The translations under genes and the position numbers were made by a program. Shown here one piece after another: positions 32,979 through 45,069 of a DNA stretch of 64,000 bases. The stretch comes from Combretum micranthum. Taxonomy: Eukaryota; Streptophyta; Magnoliopsida; Myrtales; Combretaceae. How positions within the stretch are numbered: the stretch's first letter is position 1; every line of letters starts with the position of its first letter. The DNA lies in the NCBI GenBank assembly GCA_024138025.1, contig JAMXBD010000392.1, forward strand, positions 496,001 to 560,000. Reading direction: 5' to 3'. Under the pieces are notes generated by a model. The model made no database searches. It was not told the DNA's origin and worked only from the letters and a program-made list of their open reading frames with translations.

Positions 32979-35964
32979 AGTTCCTACGAAGACACAAGCA
33001 AATGGACTTCTATCCTTACATTTGTGTGATGATGTTACATACAATGTTGTTGTCGCTATACTAAGAGGAAGGGGTAACAGTCATTCGTACATGGAGCACA
33101 CCCATGGTTGAATTAGCAAGGAGTGTCTTGAAACTGAGGGTCTTGAACATAGCAATTTAGAATCTAAGGAGAAGGAGGGGGTTATTGAAGTTGACTATTT
33201 ATCCGATGACGATGATGAAGAAGTATTAGCTACAAAGAAAAAGAATAAATCTTTCCTAACCAATAAGGGATCTTTGTAGATTAATGGATTCCAAATTGAT
33301 GTACACTCTGTGTTTGAAGGTCTGAATTATGAGCGACATGGAGCAAACAAGGGCTGCGATGTTAGCCGTGGATGCGAGAACCCATTTCCTGAGGATAAGG
33401 ATAGTTTTTCCACAAGTTCTAATGATGACGATGATGATTTAAGTGATGTGACACCACTAGGCGTGTCAAACCAAAGATCACTATGATCCAGATACACAAG
33501 CACCACATGTTTATGTTGGCATGGTGTTCCTAAGCAAGCAGTAGTTCAATGATGTAATGGATAGTTATTTAATACATGATAGACGTGCACCAAGGTCAAC
33601 TCTGAACGATAATCAAAGGACACATTTCAAATGCAAGAACCCAAACTATAATTTTGCCATCTACGCTTCATTTGAGACAAGGACACAAGAATTTGTAGTG
33701 AAAACATAACAATTTTTGCCGACCATCTTACTAAAAAAGTTGTGTTACATGTAAGGTTCTTGCAAACACTTTCTTTCGTGTATTCGCATAATGCCAAAGA
33801 TGTTGGCAATCAATATAAAGAAGATAGCAAAGGAAGAGTTGAAGGTTGATGTCACTCGTAGTAAATGTCATCAAATAAGGGAGTATGCACTATAAGAGAT
33901 ATGTGGACGATACAATAAGGAAATTAAATGGCTAAGAGACTATGCAAATGCCTTAAGAAAGGCATCAAAGGGACAAGCAAACGTTGTTGAGGTAATGGTT
34001 GAACGTCCAATTCCAAGTCATCCACTATATTTTAAGTGAATGTTTGTCTTCTTGGATTCTTGTAGGCCAGGATTTGTGCAGGGCTATAAGCCTATTTTAG
34101 GGCTTAACAGGTGCTTCTTCAAAGGAGATTTGAAAGGTGAGATCCTTAATGTCGTGGCATGTCATGCATATAACCAATGTACCGCATGGGCATATGTGAA
34201 AGATGAGACCAAAGATAGTTAGGCATGGTTCCTTAGTAATTTAGACCTTATTGTCGGCCTTAGTGCATAAGAAAGATTCACCATAATTAGTGACATGCAG
34301 AAGGTACTAGACTATAACATCCCATTCCAATTCAATTTTCTCTTCTTTTTTTTTTTTTTTTTTGCTAATCAATTATTAAATTGTTTATTTTATTGTATGG
34401 CAACGATTAGAACAAGTAATTTCCGGCACATATCCCTTTGTAGAGTATCAATTCTATGCATGCCATTTTTTTGCTAACTAAAGGAAGAAACATAAGGGTA
34501 GTCAACTCCAATGCCTCTTTTGGCCAGTATATAAGTCGACAACTTCTAGAGAGTTAGAGGAGAATGCCCTCAAAATAAGGAATGTAAAACCAAAAGCTAT
34601 GGATGATTTGCTTAAGAAGAGTCCAAAACATTGGTGTAAAACAACGTTTAGGTGCAACACCAAATGTGATGTTGTTGACAACAACATGTCAGAGTGCTTC
34701 AACACAACAATAATAGAGGCAAGACACTTGTCTATCATGTCGATGATGAAATGTATCAAAAAAGAGTCATGAGTAGGATTGCTGCAAAAATTGAAGAAGG
34801 TGGCAAGGGGACACAACACTTTACTCCTAGAACATGTGTACGAATAGAACGGAAAAAAAATGCAAGTTTCAATTGCCATGTACTAACCAATGGCCATATG
34901 GGATTCGAAGTGCAACAAGGGACCGATGCCTATGCTATTGATATTGTCAATAAAAAACGCACATGTAACCGATGGCCTCTATGTGGAATTCCTTGTGCTT
35001 ATGCTTGTGTATGCATACAATATTTGGGGCATAACATGGTTGATTATGTCAATCGATGGTACACAATGGGTACTTATAGGAAAACATGCAAGCATGCTAT
35101 AATGCCCATCCCTAGTGTGAAGTTTTAGGAAAGGACTTCAATGGAAACACTTATCGCACCAATCCCAAAGAATCCATCGGTCGTCCCAAGAGAAGTAGGA
35201 CTGAGGAAGATGATGAACGAAAGGGGGGCTACAAAAAATTGACTAGAGTTATGATGAGCTAGTTATGTGGTAAACACAACCACAACACTCGTGGATGTCC
35301 AGCTCGAAAGGAGCAGATTATGGTAAGCAAAGATGGAAGGAGTAGGGTATATGAATATAGCATGGCATAACAACATTTGAGGCCTCGTATACTGATCCCA
35401 ATCTTTCAAGGCATAAGGTATGTTTTAGAGAAAACTAACTATGGTTTCTTTATGTGTTATATAGAAAAGTGACAATGGATGTGGTGGTTCATAGCACATG
35501 GAGAGAGATCTTTCCAAAAAAATAACCTACCTCAATTGCACATTAGAGTGAGTTGGCCACTCAATTTGATTGGTTGTCTCCTCCGATCCAATGATTCATA
35601 TCACTGCAGCAAGGTACTGATGTTATACAAGGAGAATGCCAAAGTCATGTGAAAGAAGGTAGAGATAAAGCAATGGATAATGTGATCACCTATGACTAAT
35701 AGTTAGAAGTTTACAATGCACTTGTATTGTGATTGCATGTTATTTAGTTACAATTGTTTCAATAGATGACGCACATATTGCAACTACTAATGCTACTGGA
35801 TTACTACTCAATAGAGCATGGACAATTTATTTAATGCCATTGTAGTCACACCATAATTTATTAGAAGCTTTGCCAGGACAAGTCCTTTAACTAATGTTTC
35901 AAGATGCACACAATCCACTATCTAGTATCCACTGCAGCATTCACAGACAAATGGGATCATAAGT

Positions 35965-36375
35965 TTGTTGTTCTTAGGCACATTCTCAAATGCTACTAAA
36001 GATTTCATGTGTTGTTTGCAATGTCTTCACATAAGTTATGCATTGCAGAGGTTAGTTGACAAATGTCGAGAGAATGAGAAAGGTGATTGCATCAAGAAAG
36101 CCTGTTTGAGGATGCCCAATCCTATTAAGTTACCAATAATGACCATTGCTAGGCGTCAACAACAACCGAGGGTTAATATAGAAGATGCTCAAGTGCGAAA
36201 TCCAATTAACCGCACTACTGTGTTTGTAAAACTGAAGTCAAGATGCAAGAGTGAGAGGATTAAAGAGGCTCACTTTTGTAGGAAAAAATTTGATGATCCA
36301 CCATTCATCAACTTAGAGGAGTCAAGTGATGAAAATGAAGGTATAGGGAATGTATGCAGGAGAGTCGTGCCTTGA
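35965..36375 (+). CDS. MULE-A conserved C-terminal exon (basic/acidic)
   Basis: An open frame of 136 residues follows the transposase after a non-coding gap. The last third (EDAQVRNPINRTTVFVKLK, then RKKFDDPPFINLEESSDENE) is closely matched by MULE-B at 62003-62206, so the segment is element-encoded and conserved. It ends with a basic stretch and an acidic ESSDENEG tail. It may be a last transposase exon or a separate small gene. I do not recognise a domain. The start ATG is only the first in the open frame; the real 5' end may be a splice acceptor. Confidence 0.5.
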   Translation: MLFLGTFSNATKDFMCCLQCLHISYALQRLVDKCRENEKGDCIKKACLRMPNPIKLPIMTIARRQQQPRVNIEDAQVRNPINRTTVFVKLKSRCKSERIKEAHFCRKKFDDPPFINLEESSDENEGIGNVCRRVVP

Positions 36376-37329
36376 AATAGAAAGTTTAGTGCATTTTTTA
36401 GTTTTTTTGCTTAGTTGATAGAGAGTATGCACTTTATATTGTTGCTGTTGTTTTTTTATGTAATGGACATAGCTGGGAACTGCCTGTTAATTATCCCTTT
36501 TTTTTTTTTGGTGTTTGAGGGGAGGGGGTAGGCTTATGGTTACGCATCTGGAGTAACATCCCAAACATCCCATTATTGGACGGTCATAACATGGTCTGCT
36601 TTTTAGATAGACTAGGTAAAGGGTAGGAGTCAATGTAAGGTGAGCTATACAACAAAAAATACAGCTCTTTATTTTATTTTATTTTTTATTTTTCGCAAGC
36701 CTGATGTATTGAACTTATTTGATTTAATGTTAATGAAGTACCGGTCATGTTGTCTTTGGAATTACATGATGTCATTGACTAATGTCTTCCAACCTATTAT
36801 GGGACATGTGCTAGGCCTATGAGGCATCTTTTGGCTGACTTTGTCCAAGAGTCTAAGATAATTATGATGTGTTAAAAGATAACTTTGCCTATAGGTTTAA
36901 GACAAGCCAATGTGCACATCAAGTGTGTTTGGCAATCTGTGTTTTGATAGTTCATGGTTAATTTTAACACCACTATTTATGCGAGTAATGTCATTATTCA
37001 GTGAATCAATTCATATGGAAATGGAAAAATCAAAAGAAAAGTGCAATATAAGAGGACAAAGGTCTTCAATTAATCATTGAACCAAATTACATATATCATA
37101 TTAAACATACATGTGCCATTTCTCTACATTGATTTACCCTTCAAAGACATTCTAACATATCTTAAACATTCATTCACTCTCCATACACAAAAGGAATAAA
37201 TCAAACTATTCAACATAACTTCACCACCTAATGACAACCAAATACATCAAATTCCAACCCATATGGCTATGAGCATATACTGTACAAGAAGCTAATATTT
37301 TCCTATCCACTATTCTGCACCTCTTCTTG

Positions 37330-37826
37330 GATTTTTTTTCTACCAAACCAAGTTAATGGTTATAGCCTCATCCAATGCATCCTTATTTTGTCTAACACAA
37401 TCCTTCACAATACATAGTTTTCATGCCTCAACCTCTGCAATTCAATCATGCCATCTTCAACAATTGATCTAGGCATGTTCTCGCTATACCTTGCGTCCTC
37501 GTTACAGTCATGGCATTCTATCTGAACTTCATTCCCGCCATGAGCCTAGTGAAAATAATTGCAACCATTACTTGATAATTAGGAATGACCATAAGAAATA
37601 TGGAAAAAAAAAAACATAATAATTGCCTTTCCAATCAAATGAAGGATGACTTCATTGACAATGTACCTTATGAATCTAGGCATCCAAAGAATTTGTGCCC
37701 ATTGTTCGTAAGAGTCCTTGCAACAGTAAATCTTACCTTTAATTTGCAATAGCACTTTTTATCAGCCATAGTGTTGTTAGGCGATCGAGATGTCAATGAT
37801 GTTGAGTGATTCCATAATCTACTCAT
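37330..37826 (-). pseudogene. MULE-A GRF-zinc-finger gene relic (convergent to transposase)
   Basis: On the minus strand, starting at an ATG near 37826, the frame reads LWNHSTSLTSRSPNN, CYCKLKVR, then ARTLTNNGHKFFGC, which follows the GRF zinc-finger pattern (C-x-C-G...T...N-x-GR-x-F-x-C). Further down are a matching AHGGNEVQIECHDCNEDARY segment and the coiled-coil-like IELQRLRHEN. The same gene occurs in MULE-B at 63257-63753. The copy here has stops (after GCLDS and inside the coiled coil). Its place and orientation recall mudrB, the second, convergent gene of maize MuDR, but the sequence is not related as far as I can see. Confidence 0.7.
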
Positions 37827-38096
37827 TAATAAACCTTGTTTGTTAACTTTGTCTCCCCTTCCTCTTTTGAATAATCGATCCTACTATAGATAACAGGTAG
37901 ATAATGATGGGGAAATTAGGGTTTTATGGAAACAAGAATGGGGGATATTAGGTTATGGATGGGAACAACAGTACACAATAATGGGGAAATTTGGGTCTGA
38001 CGAAGTCAATCTCCTTTTTTGTTCTTCTTGTTGGATAAATTAGGATTTTGTGAAAGGGTTCATTAAAAACTCCTTCCCTATCTAAGCCATGGTTAG

Positions 38097-38290
38097 GTAA
38101 CCATGATTATGTAGTTTGAGTTTTTCTTTCAATTGAATTTACACATGGCAGTTGCTTATTGGTCAAAATTGACACATCGGTAGATGTTTAAATGGAGTTA
38201 GATGAGGTATTGAAAATGGCTTCGAAAAATTCATTCAGGTACTAAAATTAAACTTTTGAAAGTTCAAGGTACCAAATTTGACATTAACCC
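38097..38290 (-). repeat. MULE-A right terminal inverted repeat
   Basis: Inverted partner of 27779-27972; ends GACATTAACCC. Confidence 0.9.
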
Positions 38291-38299
38291 ATAATTATA
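38291..38299. repeat. MULE-A right target-site duplication
   Basis: ATAATTATA, identical to 27770-27778. Confidence 0.93.
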
Positions 38300-39344
38300 A
38301 ATGGTAATTGGAATAGACTTATCATTTTGGAATGTTCTTTGGTTGCATTCGTTCTAGATGCCCCACAAATAAAAGAGAAAATAGCATTGTTGATAAATGT
38401 GTGAAATCACACATTTATCTCTACTAATCTTGCACACTTATGCATGAATGAATACTTTAAAAGCTAATTTTGTTGATAATTTGTTAAGAAATGCATATTT
38501 AGATCCATTACTCAAAAAAAAGTCAAAAGAAGGATAAAAGTAGGAATTAGATGAAAATTATGAGTTCACAATTGTAGAACTTGATTATCAGCAAATTTTT
38601 GAATTGATCCTCCTTCATGCTTTGGGGTGATTTAAAACATGAGAATATGCATTCACCAACTAGAGAGCCACTTATCACTAGCTTACTCTCAGTACTCATC
38701 TGTTCAATATTAGCTCAAAAGGGCACAAATGAGAGGAGGGCACAAATGAGAGGAAGGCACATATGACTATCTTTATTGAATGGGAAAGAGGCAAAAATAT
38801 ATTCTTTGTTATGCATTTTTTAGATGCAATGAAGATGAGAATACAACCATAACTTTTGAATCAAGTTCCAAAACAGTACCTAGACTATTCTAAATAGCAC
38901 CAGCAAGAGTTCATTGAAACCAACAATAGCTAAACTTCCTAAAGCTACAACATATTTAAGATAGATGCAAAGTGCAACACCAAACCATGAATATTAAATA
39001 GAGCAGCTAAGATAGAATTCAATTTAGCTCTTGACAATAGATGAGATGGTTGTTTAACCTGACATTAAAAGTGTCAAACTACAATAGTAATCTCCTGCAC
39101 ATGCTGAGATGCAACATGAACTAATGAGGCTAAAGATGTAAACAACTACACTAATTTGAGACCAAATAGCAACTGCACTTGAGAAGATCTTATCTAAATG
39201 GCCAAAGACTAATTTGAGCTTTGAGATTTCAGTAGAAACAAACATGGATAACAACTGCAATATCAAGATCAATCCAAGCATCAAAGTACTAACATGACAC
39301 TTTAGAACCAAGCTGAAGAGTTCAAGAAGTTCAAGCTTATGCCA
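38300..39344. other. Interval between MULE-A and the direct duplication
   Basis: No gene recognised. It contains a short tandem array (about 38718-38765) of three ~17-bp units based on GGGCACAAATGAGAGGA. Confidence 0.5.
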
Positions 39345-40617
39345 CTTTAGGAATAATACATCTAATCTACTTGAGCGCCCATGTGATTGACTTGAAGTGT
39401 TTAATAGTAGCTTATGGGGACCGCTCAGGTCTAATGAAATGAAGAGCCTATAATTGCTCTAAAAGCACCAAGACTAAGTTAGTTGAGCATCCCTTCTTAA
39501 CCTTGAAGGTGTTTGTATCAATAGAAGAAGCCCTACGTTGAGTGCTAATCTTTAAAAAATGGAGTACCCGTGTTACTGAAATGAGAGCTCGAGTTACCAA
39601 CATGTGTCCTCATCATGTAAGAGCAATAGCAAATTTTATGCAAAATTGGACATGAAACAGAACAAGACATCACATATGAAATGATAGAATCGAAAGTTGC
39701 AATTGAGAACGGTAATAGTAAGCATCGACTAAAAAGTAGACTTTTGATTAACAAGTAAAATATTTTGATGGATAATACATTATTATAGAGGAATGCAATA
39801 GAGATTTTAATGGTATTTCCTGTTTACTCCTATCATGGATGTGAAATTGAAATACTTTGATGGTATTAATTGTTTATTCCTATTATAGATGTGACATTTG
39901 GCTCAAGTTGTTATAACTTTTGCTTTTAATTTACTCAAGCTGCAACCTAGTGAAAATACCATATCAAGCATAAAGTATATATTAGAGGGCAATATTTAAC
40001 TACACATGGTGATAGAAAATTTCCCAAAACTATATACTAAAATGGCTCTAAAATTGCAACTTGACATATCTTTACATGCAACATAACTCACTTAAACAAA
40101 ACAAACTTGATACAAAGCTCATGCTAACATTGGAAAACAATCATAAATGCAGGCTGCTTCTAATATTATTAATCTATTTTATAATTGATCCCTTAGTCTT
40201 AGCCCTCAATGTCATACATAGGATGATCCATATCGAATATCAATCTATAATGAATTCCATATTTATAAAAAGGTCTTTTTTATTTGAATTATTTAACAAT
40301 TGCACCTAACTAGAGTATTAAATTAACATTTTTATTATGAAAATAAAAAACAATGCAAAATAAAATTTTTTACCACCATGATACTAATTATAATTAAACC
40401 ACACCTAACGGTAATGCCTACTCTTGGTCTTCTCCTCTTTGCAAAAAAGCACGTAAGTGCAAACTTTACCTCTCCCCTATTTCGTTCACTTATGTTTTTA
40501 AATACGAAGGAGAAAAATGGAAAGATAAGTTCATTTTCCTATTTTGTCAATCCTTCTAAGTTTCTTCATTAAATCACATAAACTAGTCAAGAAAGGGATC
40601 TAATTGATTTTCTAGAT
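39345..40617 (+). repeat. Direct duplication, copy 1 (~1.27 kb)
   Basis: It runs from AATACATCTAATCTACTTGA to TTGATTTTCTAGATT and matches 41028-42088 plus 55715-55897. Shared blocks include GAAAACAATCA, GATCCCTTAGTCTTAGCCCT and TTTGCAAAAAAGCACG. It keeps the uninterrupted version of the site where MULE-C inserted in copy 2. It has no obvious TG...CA ends, so whether the pair are LTRs of a small element or a segmental duplication is open. Confidence 0.75.
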
Positions 40618-41027
40618 TTATTAACTCAAATCAAGATAAATTCATGTCAAAATAGGATACAAAATCAACCTATAATGAACACAGCCCTAATAAACCATGT
40701 TAATGATGTTGTATCAACATAATTTACTAGCTCCAAATTATATTACATTCCCTTTTTCATGGAAAGGTTTATTATAGATATCATTAAATTTTGTCAATGT
40801 AACATTTTTTGTATTCGTGTGTATAATGAAAATTATGTAGACCAAATCCACAAAAGAATTTAATGAGGGCGTAGCTATAGAATGCTAACTAATATTTAGG
40901 TGTTTATAAACAAGCAAAAAGGTTTTATTTTTATTTCAGTTTAAAATGGGTAAGGTTTCTTATATGTAGAATTAGATTTTGTGATTTAAATTTCATTAAT
41001 TAAAGAAAAGAATAAATTAAATTTTAA

Positions 41028-42088
41028 AACAATACATCTAATTTACTTGATAGCCCATGCGAGTAACTTAGAGCATTTAGTAGTGGCCCAAAAGGAGCAC
41101 TCAAGTCTAATGAAATGGAGCACTTGCAATTGCTTCAAGAGCGCCTAAATCAAATCAGTTAAGCACCCACTTTCTAGCCTTAAGTGCACTCAGTAATAGC
41201 AAAAGGAGCACTTAGTCGGGCACTTATCCTAACAAAATGGAGCACCTATGTTGCTGAAAATGGGCACTCGAGCTACCAACATGGAACACCCTCAACCAGC
41301 ACAATAGCAATAGCAAATGCAAGATAGGACATGAAGCATAAAGATAGCAACATATGAGATGAAAGAAAATTGAGAGCTACAATTGAGAAGAGTAGCAGTA
41401 AGTACTGGAAAAAAATTGACTTTTGATTAACAAGTAAAATATTTTCATGGATAATAAATAATTATAAAGGAATGTAACAGAGGCTTTAATGGTATTAATT
41501 GTTTATTACTATCACGGATGTGAAATTTTAGCTAGAGTTGTTATGGCTTATGCTTTTAATTTACTCATGTTATAGCCTAGCCACATACCATATCAAGCCT
41601 AAAGTAGATATCAAGGGAACATTTAATTCCACATAATGATAGAAAGTTCTCTCATAATTGTAGATTAAAAGGGCTCTAAAATTGGAACTTGACATATCTC
41701 TACATACAACACCTATCACTTAAATAAAACAAACTAGACTACCAAGCTTCAACTAACATTGGAAAACAATCACAAATACAGGCTACTACTAATCTTATTA
41801 ATCTATTATACAAGTGATCCCTTAGTCTTAGCCCTTAACGTCATAAATAAGGCGACCATATTGGAATACTATTCTATAATTAATTTCACATTTATTTATG
41901 GAATTATAAATAATATATATAAAAACATTTTTTTTCATTTGAAAAATTTAAGAAGTGCAACTAGCTAGAGTATTAAATTCACATTTTTATTATAAAAATA
42001 AAACATGATACAAAATAGTAATTCTTTGCCATTATGATACTAATAGTAATTCAACCATGCTTGACAATAATGCATATACCTATTCTCT
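41028..42088 (+). repeat. Direct duplication, copy 2, left part
   Basis: Homologous to 39345 to about 40420. It is cut at 42088 by MULE-C and continues at 55715. Confidence 0.75.
42080..42088. repeat. MULE-C left target-site duplication
   Basis: CTATTCTCT; matches the right flank CTAGTCTCC at 55715-55723 in seven of nine positions. Confidence 0.6.
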
Positions 42089-42177
42089 AGGAAAAGGAAA
42101 CTAATATTATTAATTTTTAAAAAATTACAAATATGCCTCTAGGACGAAAATAATCCTAGTTTTAAGCAAGTTAATCT

Positions 42178-42194
42178 CGTCTCTTTAAGAGACG
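42178..42194. repeat. Subterminal palindrome, left end of MULE-C
   Basis: CGTCTCTTTAAGAGACG, a perfect palindrome around a central T. Related palindromes occur three times near the right end. Confidence 0.8.
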
Positions 42195-42589
42195 TGTAAC
42201 ACAAAAAAAATTGCACCTATAGTTGCTTTTCATTTTAAATCTTTAATACAACATTTCATTTATAGAATATTCACCTATTAAAATTATTTACAATTACCCA
42301 TAAAAGCTCAAACAATCCAGACTCAATCAATCGTCCACCACCAAAAAACAACAGCATTAAACTACAAAAATTCAACCAAAACATCATTCTCGCACCTAAT
42401 CCTCCACCAACAACATAGTAAAAAAATAATAAAACACAATGTAAGAAATGTTTTCACTATTGTTCAAGTCATTACATGAAAAGTATATATATGGTACAAA
42501 CAACCATTATAAAACATAGACATAAAAATGGTACTAACTATTGATGCTTACTCCGCCTACCCCCTTTTATCGAACAAAAGTATGCATTT

Positions 42590-43971
42590 CAAGCCTAGGT
42601 AAATTTGGATGCTCCTGTGTCTCTATGCTGGCTAAGGTTGTGAGGCATCTTCACCATCACTATGATCACATAGACTAGTGCTAGTGGTGGTGGATCATTA
42701 AGATTGGTCCCATGAATTCATCTACTACATGAATAACCTCTCATGCAGTAGCTGAAGTGTCATCTGGTGGCATGTCGGTCACCTAATATATGAAATCTAC
42801 CTACAATTAACAATAAACATTAAAATTAGGACGTGACAAACAAAAAGTAGAACAATACATATCATATGTGAACATTAAATTTACCATATATTGTGTCATG
42901 GCTCTCATACGACTAATCCAAGGCCTGATGATTACATGATACTAATCTAAATAATCCGTAGAAGTATGGTAAGGATATCTGGAAAGTTTACAACACAGTT
43001 GCATTAATCATCCCACTCTGCGATCCACCCGGCATGGTCGGCCACATAGTTCCACTTCATGCATCCCTCAACCTAGTTCATGGAGGACTCTCATATCATA
43101 TGGGAGGCTGGCATCCCCTAGAAACCTCCAAACTGTTTGAGTACCTAGTATGGATAGTAGTACTTGATAACATAGAAGCACACGAGAGGAATGCATGTAC
43201 CCCATACATCACTATTAGACCAGCAATACTCTAGGAGAACATCCATAATAGCAGCATATGACTCCTAAATGACCTATTCCTGAAATCAGTTAGCAACATA
43301 TAAGCCGAATAGTGCATGTATAAATAAAAACCACATAGGATTTAGAAAATTACACCTGTTTGGGGACCTGTCTATCAAAGGCTCCTCTATACTGGAATAG
43401 TAGGTGTGTGGGCACCATGAGACATTGAAATCGGCTTTCTAATGGCTATTAAGAGGGCACCCCTTGATAACGAATGTGATCATCATATTTATAGGGGCAA
43501 TGTGTGGGAAGTGCTCTCATGCCTATATTTGCAACACAATTAGGTTTCTCTTATGTTACTGGTGTCAATATGGGATGTTACTCATAGTTACCTATAAAGC
43601 CTAAGCGTACCATCTAGTATGAACCAAGTTCCATGACTTGTCTCCTACTAAGAACGCCCCAAGTAGCAACAACATGTAGGCCTTAGCATGGCATCAGATG
43701 GTCACCTCGTTTCCATTATCCAGTAATGTGCTAAAGTGTGCATCCAGCCAAGGCATCTTCAAGTGTTTGCCATCTAACTCATTACGAGTTGGTTTAACTC
43801 TTATTAAACAACGACACAAACTTGACCAATCCATCCATATGGTCTCACTAACATCATGTCCATCAAGGGGGAGGCTTGTAAGGATAACAATGTTCTACAA
43901 TGTGATCGTCCACCCCTCCTATCAGTAGATGAAATGTGTATGTCTCCGGATACCATCACTTCACCAAAGTT
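42590..43971 (-). pseudogene. Plant mobile domain (PMD / MAIN-like) relic in MULE-C
   Basis: On the minus strand, directly beside the copia insertion, the sequence reads HTHFIY, then EGWTITL, LPLDGHDVSETIWMDW and CHAKAYMLLLLGAFLVGDKS followed by WNLVHTRW. This fits the plant mobile domain (PF10536 type: 'ETHTFHLP-GE-TVTL-DV--LGLPVDG' and 'ARAYILLLIGG-LF-DKSGN-VHLRWL'). Further down, around 43010-43070, WNYVADHAGWIAEWDD resembles its C-terminal part. PMD proteins occur both as host genes (MAIN/MAIL) and as captured domains in MULE and Ty3 elements. Stops and frameshifts are frequent. The N-terminal end is lost at the copia insertion site. Confidence 0.7.
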
Positions 43972-43976
43972 GTGAC
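43972..43976. repeat. Copia left target-site duplication
   Basis: GTGAC, identical to 53085-53089. Confidence 0.92.
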
Positions 43977-44972
43977 TGTTGAACTTGAGTGTTCAATATG
44001 AATTTTGATGAGATAATATAATGCACAAATATCTATTTATTTGTTGTAAACTGCACTTAATTAGTCATAAATATATATGTGTGTGTGTGTTTTGTGCATG
44101 TTTGTGGAAGTTTTTTTGTAGATTTTTAGCAAAACAGGAACATGCCAAAGGTAAAATAGGAGCATGTCGAGGGTCAATTTTAGTGCTCGACACACCTAAA
44201 ACCAAAGACTCGACAAAGGCAAATGTCAGAATGATTGTCGAAGGAAAAATTTAGGCCTCGACATATCAAGAGTTAGGGCTCAATACGCTCAATTTGAGCT
44301 TGAAGAAGCACGCGTGTGGAAAGGTTGTCGATGGCAAAGTTTGGCCACAACAAGTGAGGCATGATAATTGTTTTGAGGCTTTACGACTTAAAGTCTAAAG
44401 TTAATGTGGCAAGAAAAAAGCTGTTGGAGTGCATTTAATGTTTGGCAAGTTATAGACGTTGTGTCTAATGCACTTTTGAATCTCAAAGGCTATTTATATA
44501 CAAAGTCCAGAAGACCAATATGAAGAATAAAGTGCCAAATTATTTTATGATCTTATTAACTGAGATCAAACAAATTTCTTTTCTTTGTTCTCTTGTAGAT
44601 AATATTTGCAAATATTAAGAGAGAGAAAATTTACTCTAGTGCTTAGCTTTATTTATTGCTACTCATATAAAGCATTTAGAGAGAGAGAAAAGAGAGAGGA
44701 GATATTTTATTTCTTGTGGGTGTAACATTGCCCGTCTTGAGCCAACTTTTGAAATAGATTGAAGCGATGGTGAAGATCTCAAGGAGGTATTTGATAAACC
44801 GTGAGAGTAGACAAAAGGTTGAACTCCACGTTATATTTGTGGCTTGATTTTCTTTCCCCTCTTTTATTTTGTACATTCCATTTATTATTTATTTGTCTAG
44901 TATAAATCCATTTATTATTAAGCTGTTAATTTCAAAGTCTATCCTCTCTTGAGTATTCCTAATGTATTTTCA
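43977..44972 (+). repeat. Copia 5' LTR (996 bp)
   Basis: Starts TGTTGAACTTGAGTGTTC and ends TATTTTCA. Contains a (GT)n tract near 44081 and a GAGAGA tract near 44680, and a TATTTATATAC TATA-like element near 44490. Confidence 0.92.
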
Positions 44973-44974
44973 AT

Positions 44975-44987
44975 TGGTATCAAAGTC
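44975..44987 (+). other. Copia primer-binding site
   Basis: TGGTATCAAAGTC two bases after the 5' LTR; complementary to the 3' end of initiator tRNA-Met. Confidence 0.85.
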
Positions 44988-45069
44988 TATCCCTATTATT
45001 TCTACACTTAACCATGAAATATAGTAAAGATCGCGGTAGCTAATACACTAGGGTTTCTTGAGGAGCAAG

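Larger units (their letters stand above)
28930..35340 (+). pseudogene. MULE-A transposase (MuDR type), interrupted and mutated
   Basis: The gene starts near 28930 with the N-terminal MULE domain (GGGLQGQCANKEYVGG pattern). It is split by the solo LTR at 29103-32973 and resumes with an acidic linker (YLSDDDDEE), a DBD-like region and the core. The core shows FVFLDSCRPGFVQGYKPILG, then LNRCFFKGDLKG, where active MULE transposases have LD-x-CFLKG, so the first catalytic Asp is Asn. TIISD follows, a ~105-nt GT...AG intron lies near 34303-34407, and then a SWIM finger with CNRWPLCGIPCAYA (34960-35030). A CxxC-type terminal knuckle near 35270-35300 is degraded. Many in-frame stops occur. The enzyme would cut and paste elements by binding the TIRs. 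Confidence 0.85.
27779..38290 (+). mobile_element. MULE-A: Mutator-like DNA transposon (10.5 kb incl. nested LTR)
   Basis: The ends are GGGTTGATGTCAAATTTGGT on the left and, as reverse complement, GGGTTAATGTCAAATTTGGT on the right. Homology continues for about 190 bp (27779-27972 and 38097-38290). The element is flanked by the perfect 9-bp duplication ATAATTATA, the hallmark of Mutator superfamily insertion. Inside are a MuDR-type transposase relic on the plus strand, a conserved C-terminal exon and a convergent GRF-zinc-finger gene. Without the 3.87-kb solo LTR nested at 29103-32973 and its duplication it would be about 6.6 kb, the same scale as MULE-B. Confidence 0.95.

Noticed and set aside
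39345..42088. LTR pair of a complete small retrotransposon
   Set aside because: No TG...CA ends, PBS or polypurine tract was found at the edges, so the neutral term direct duplication is used.
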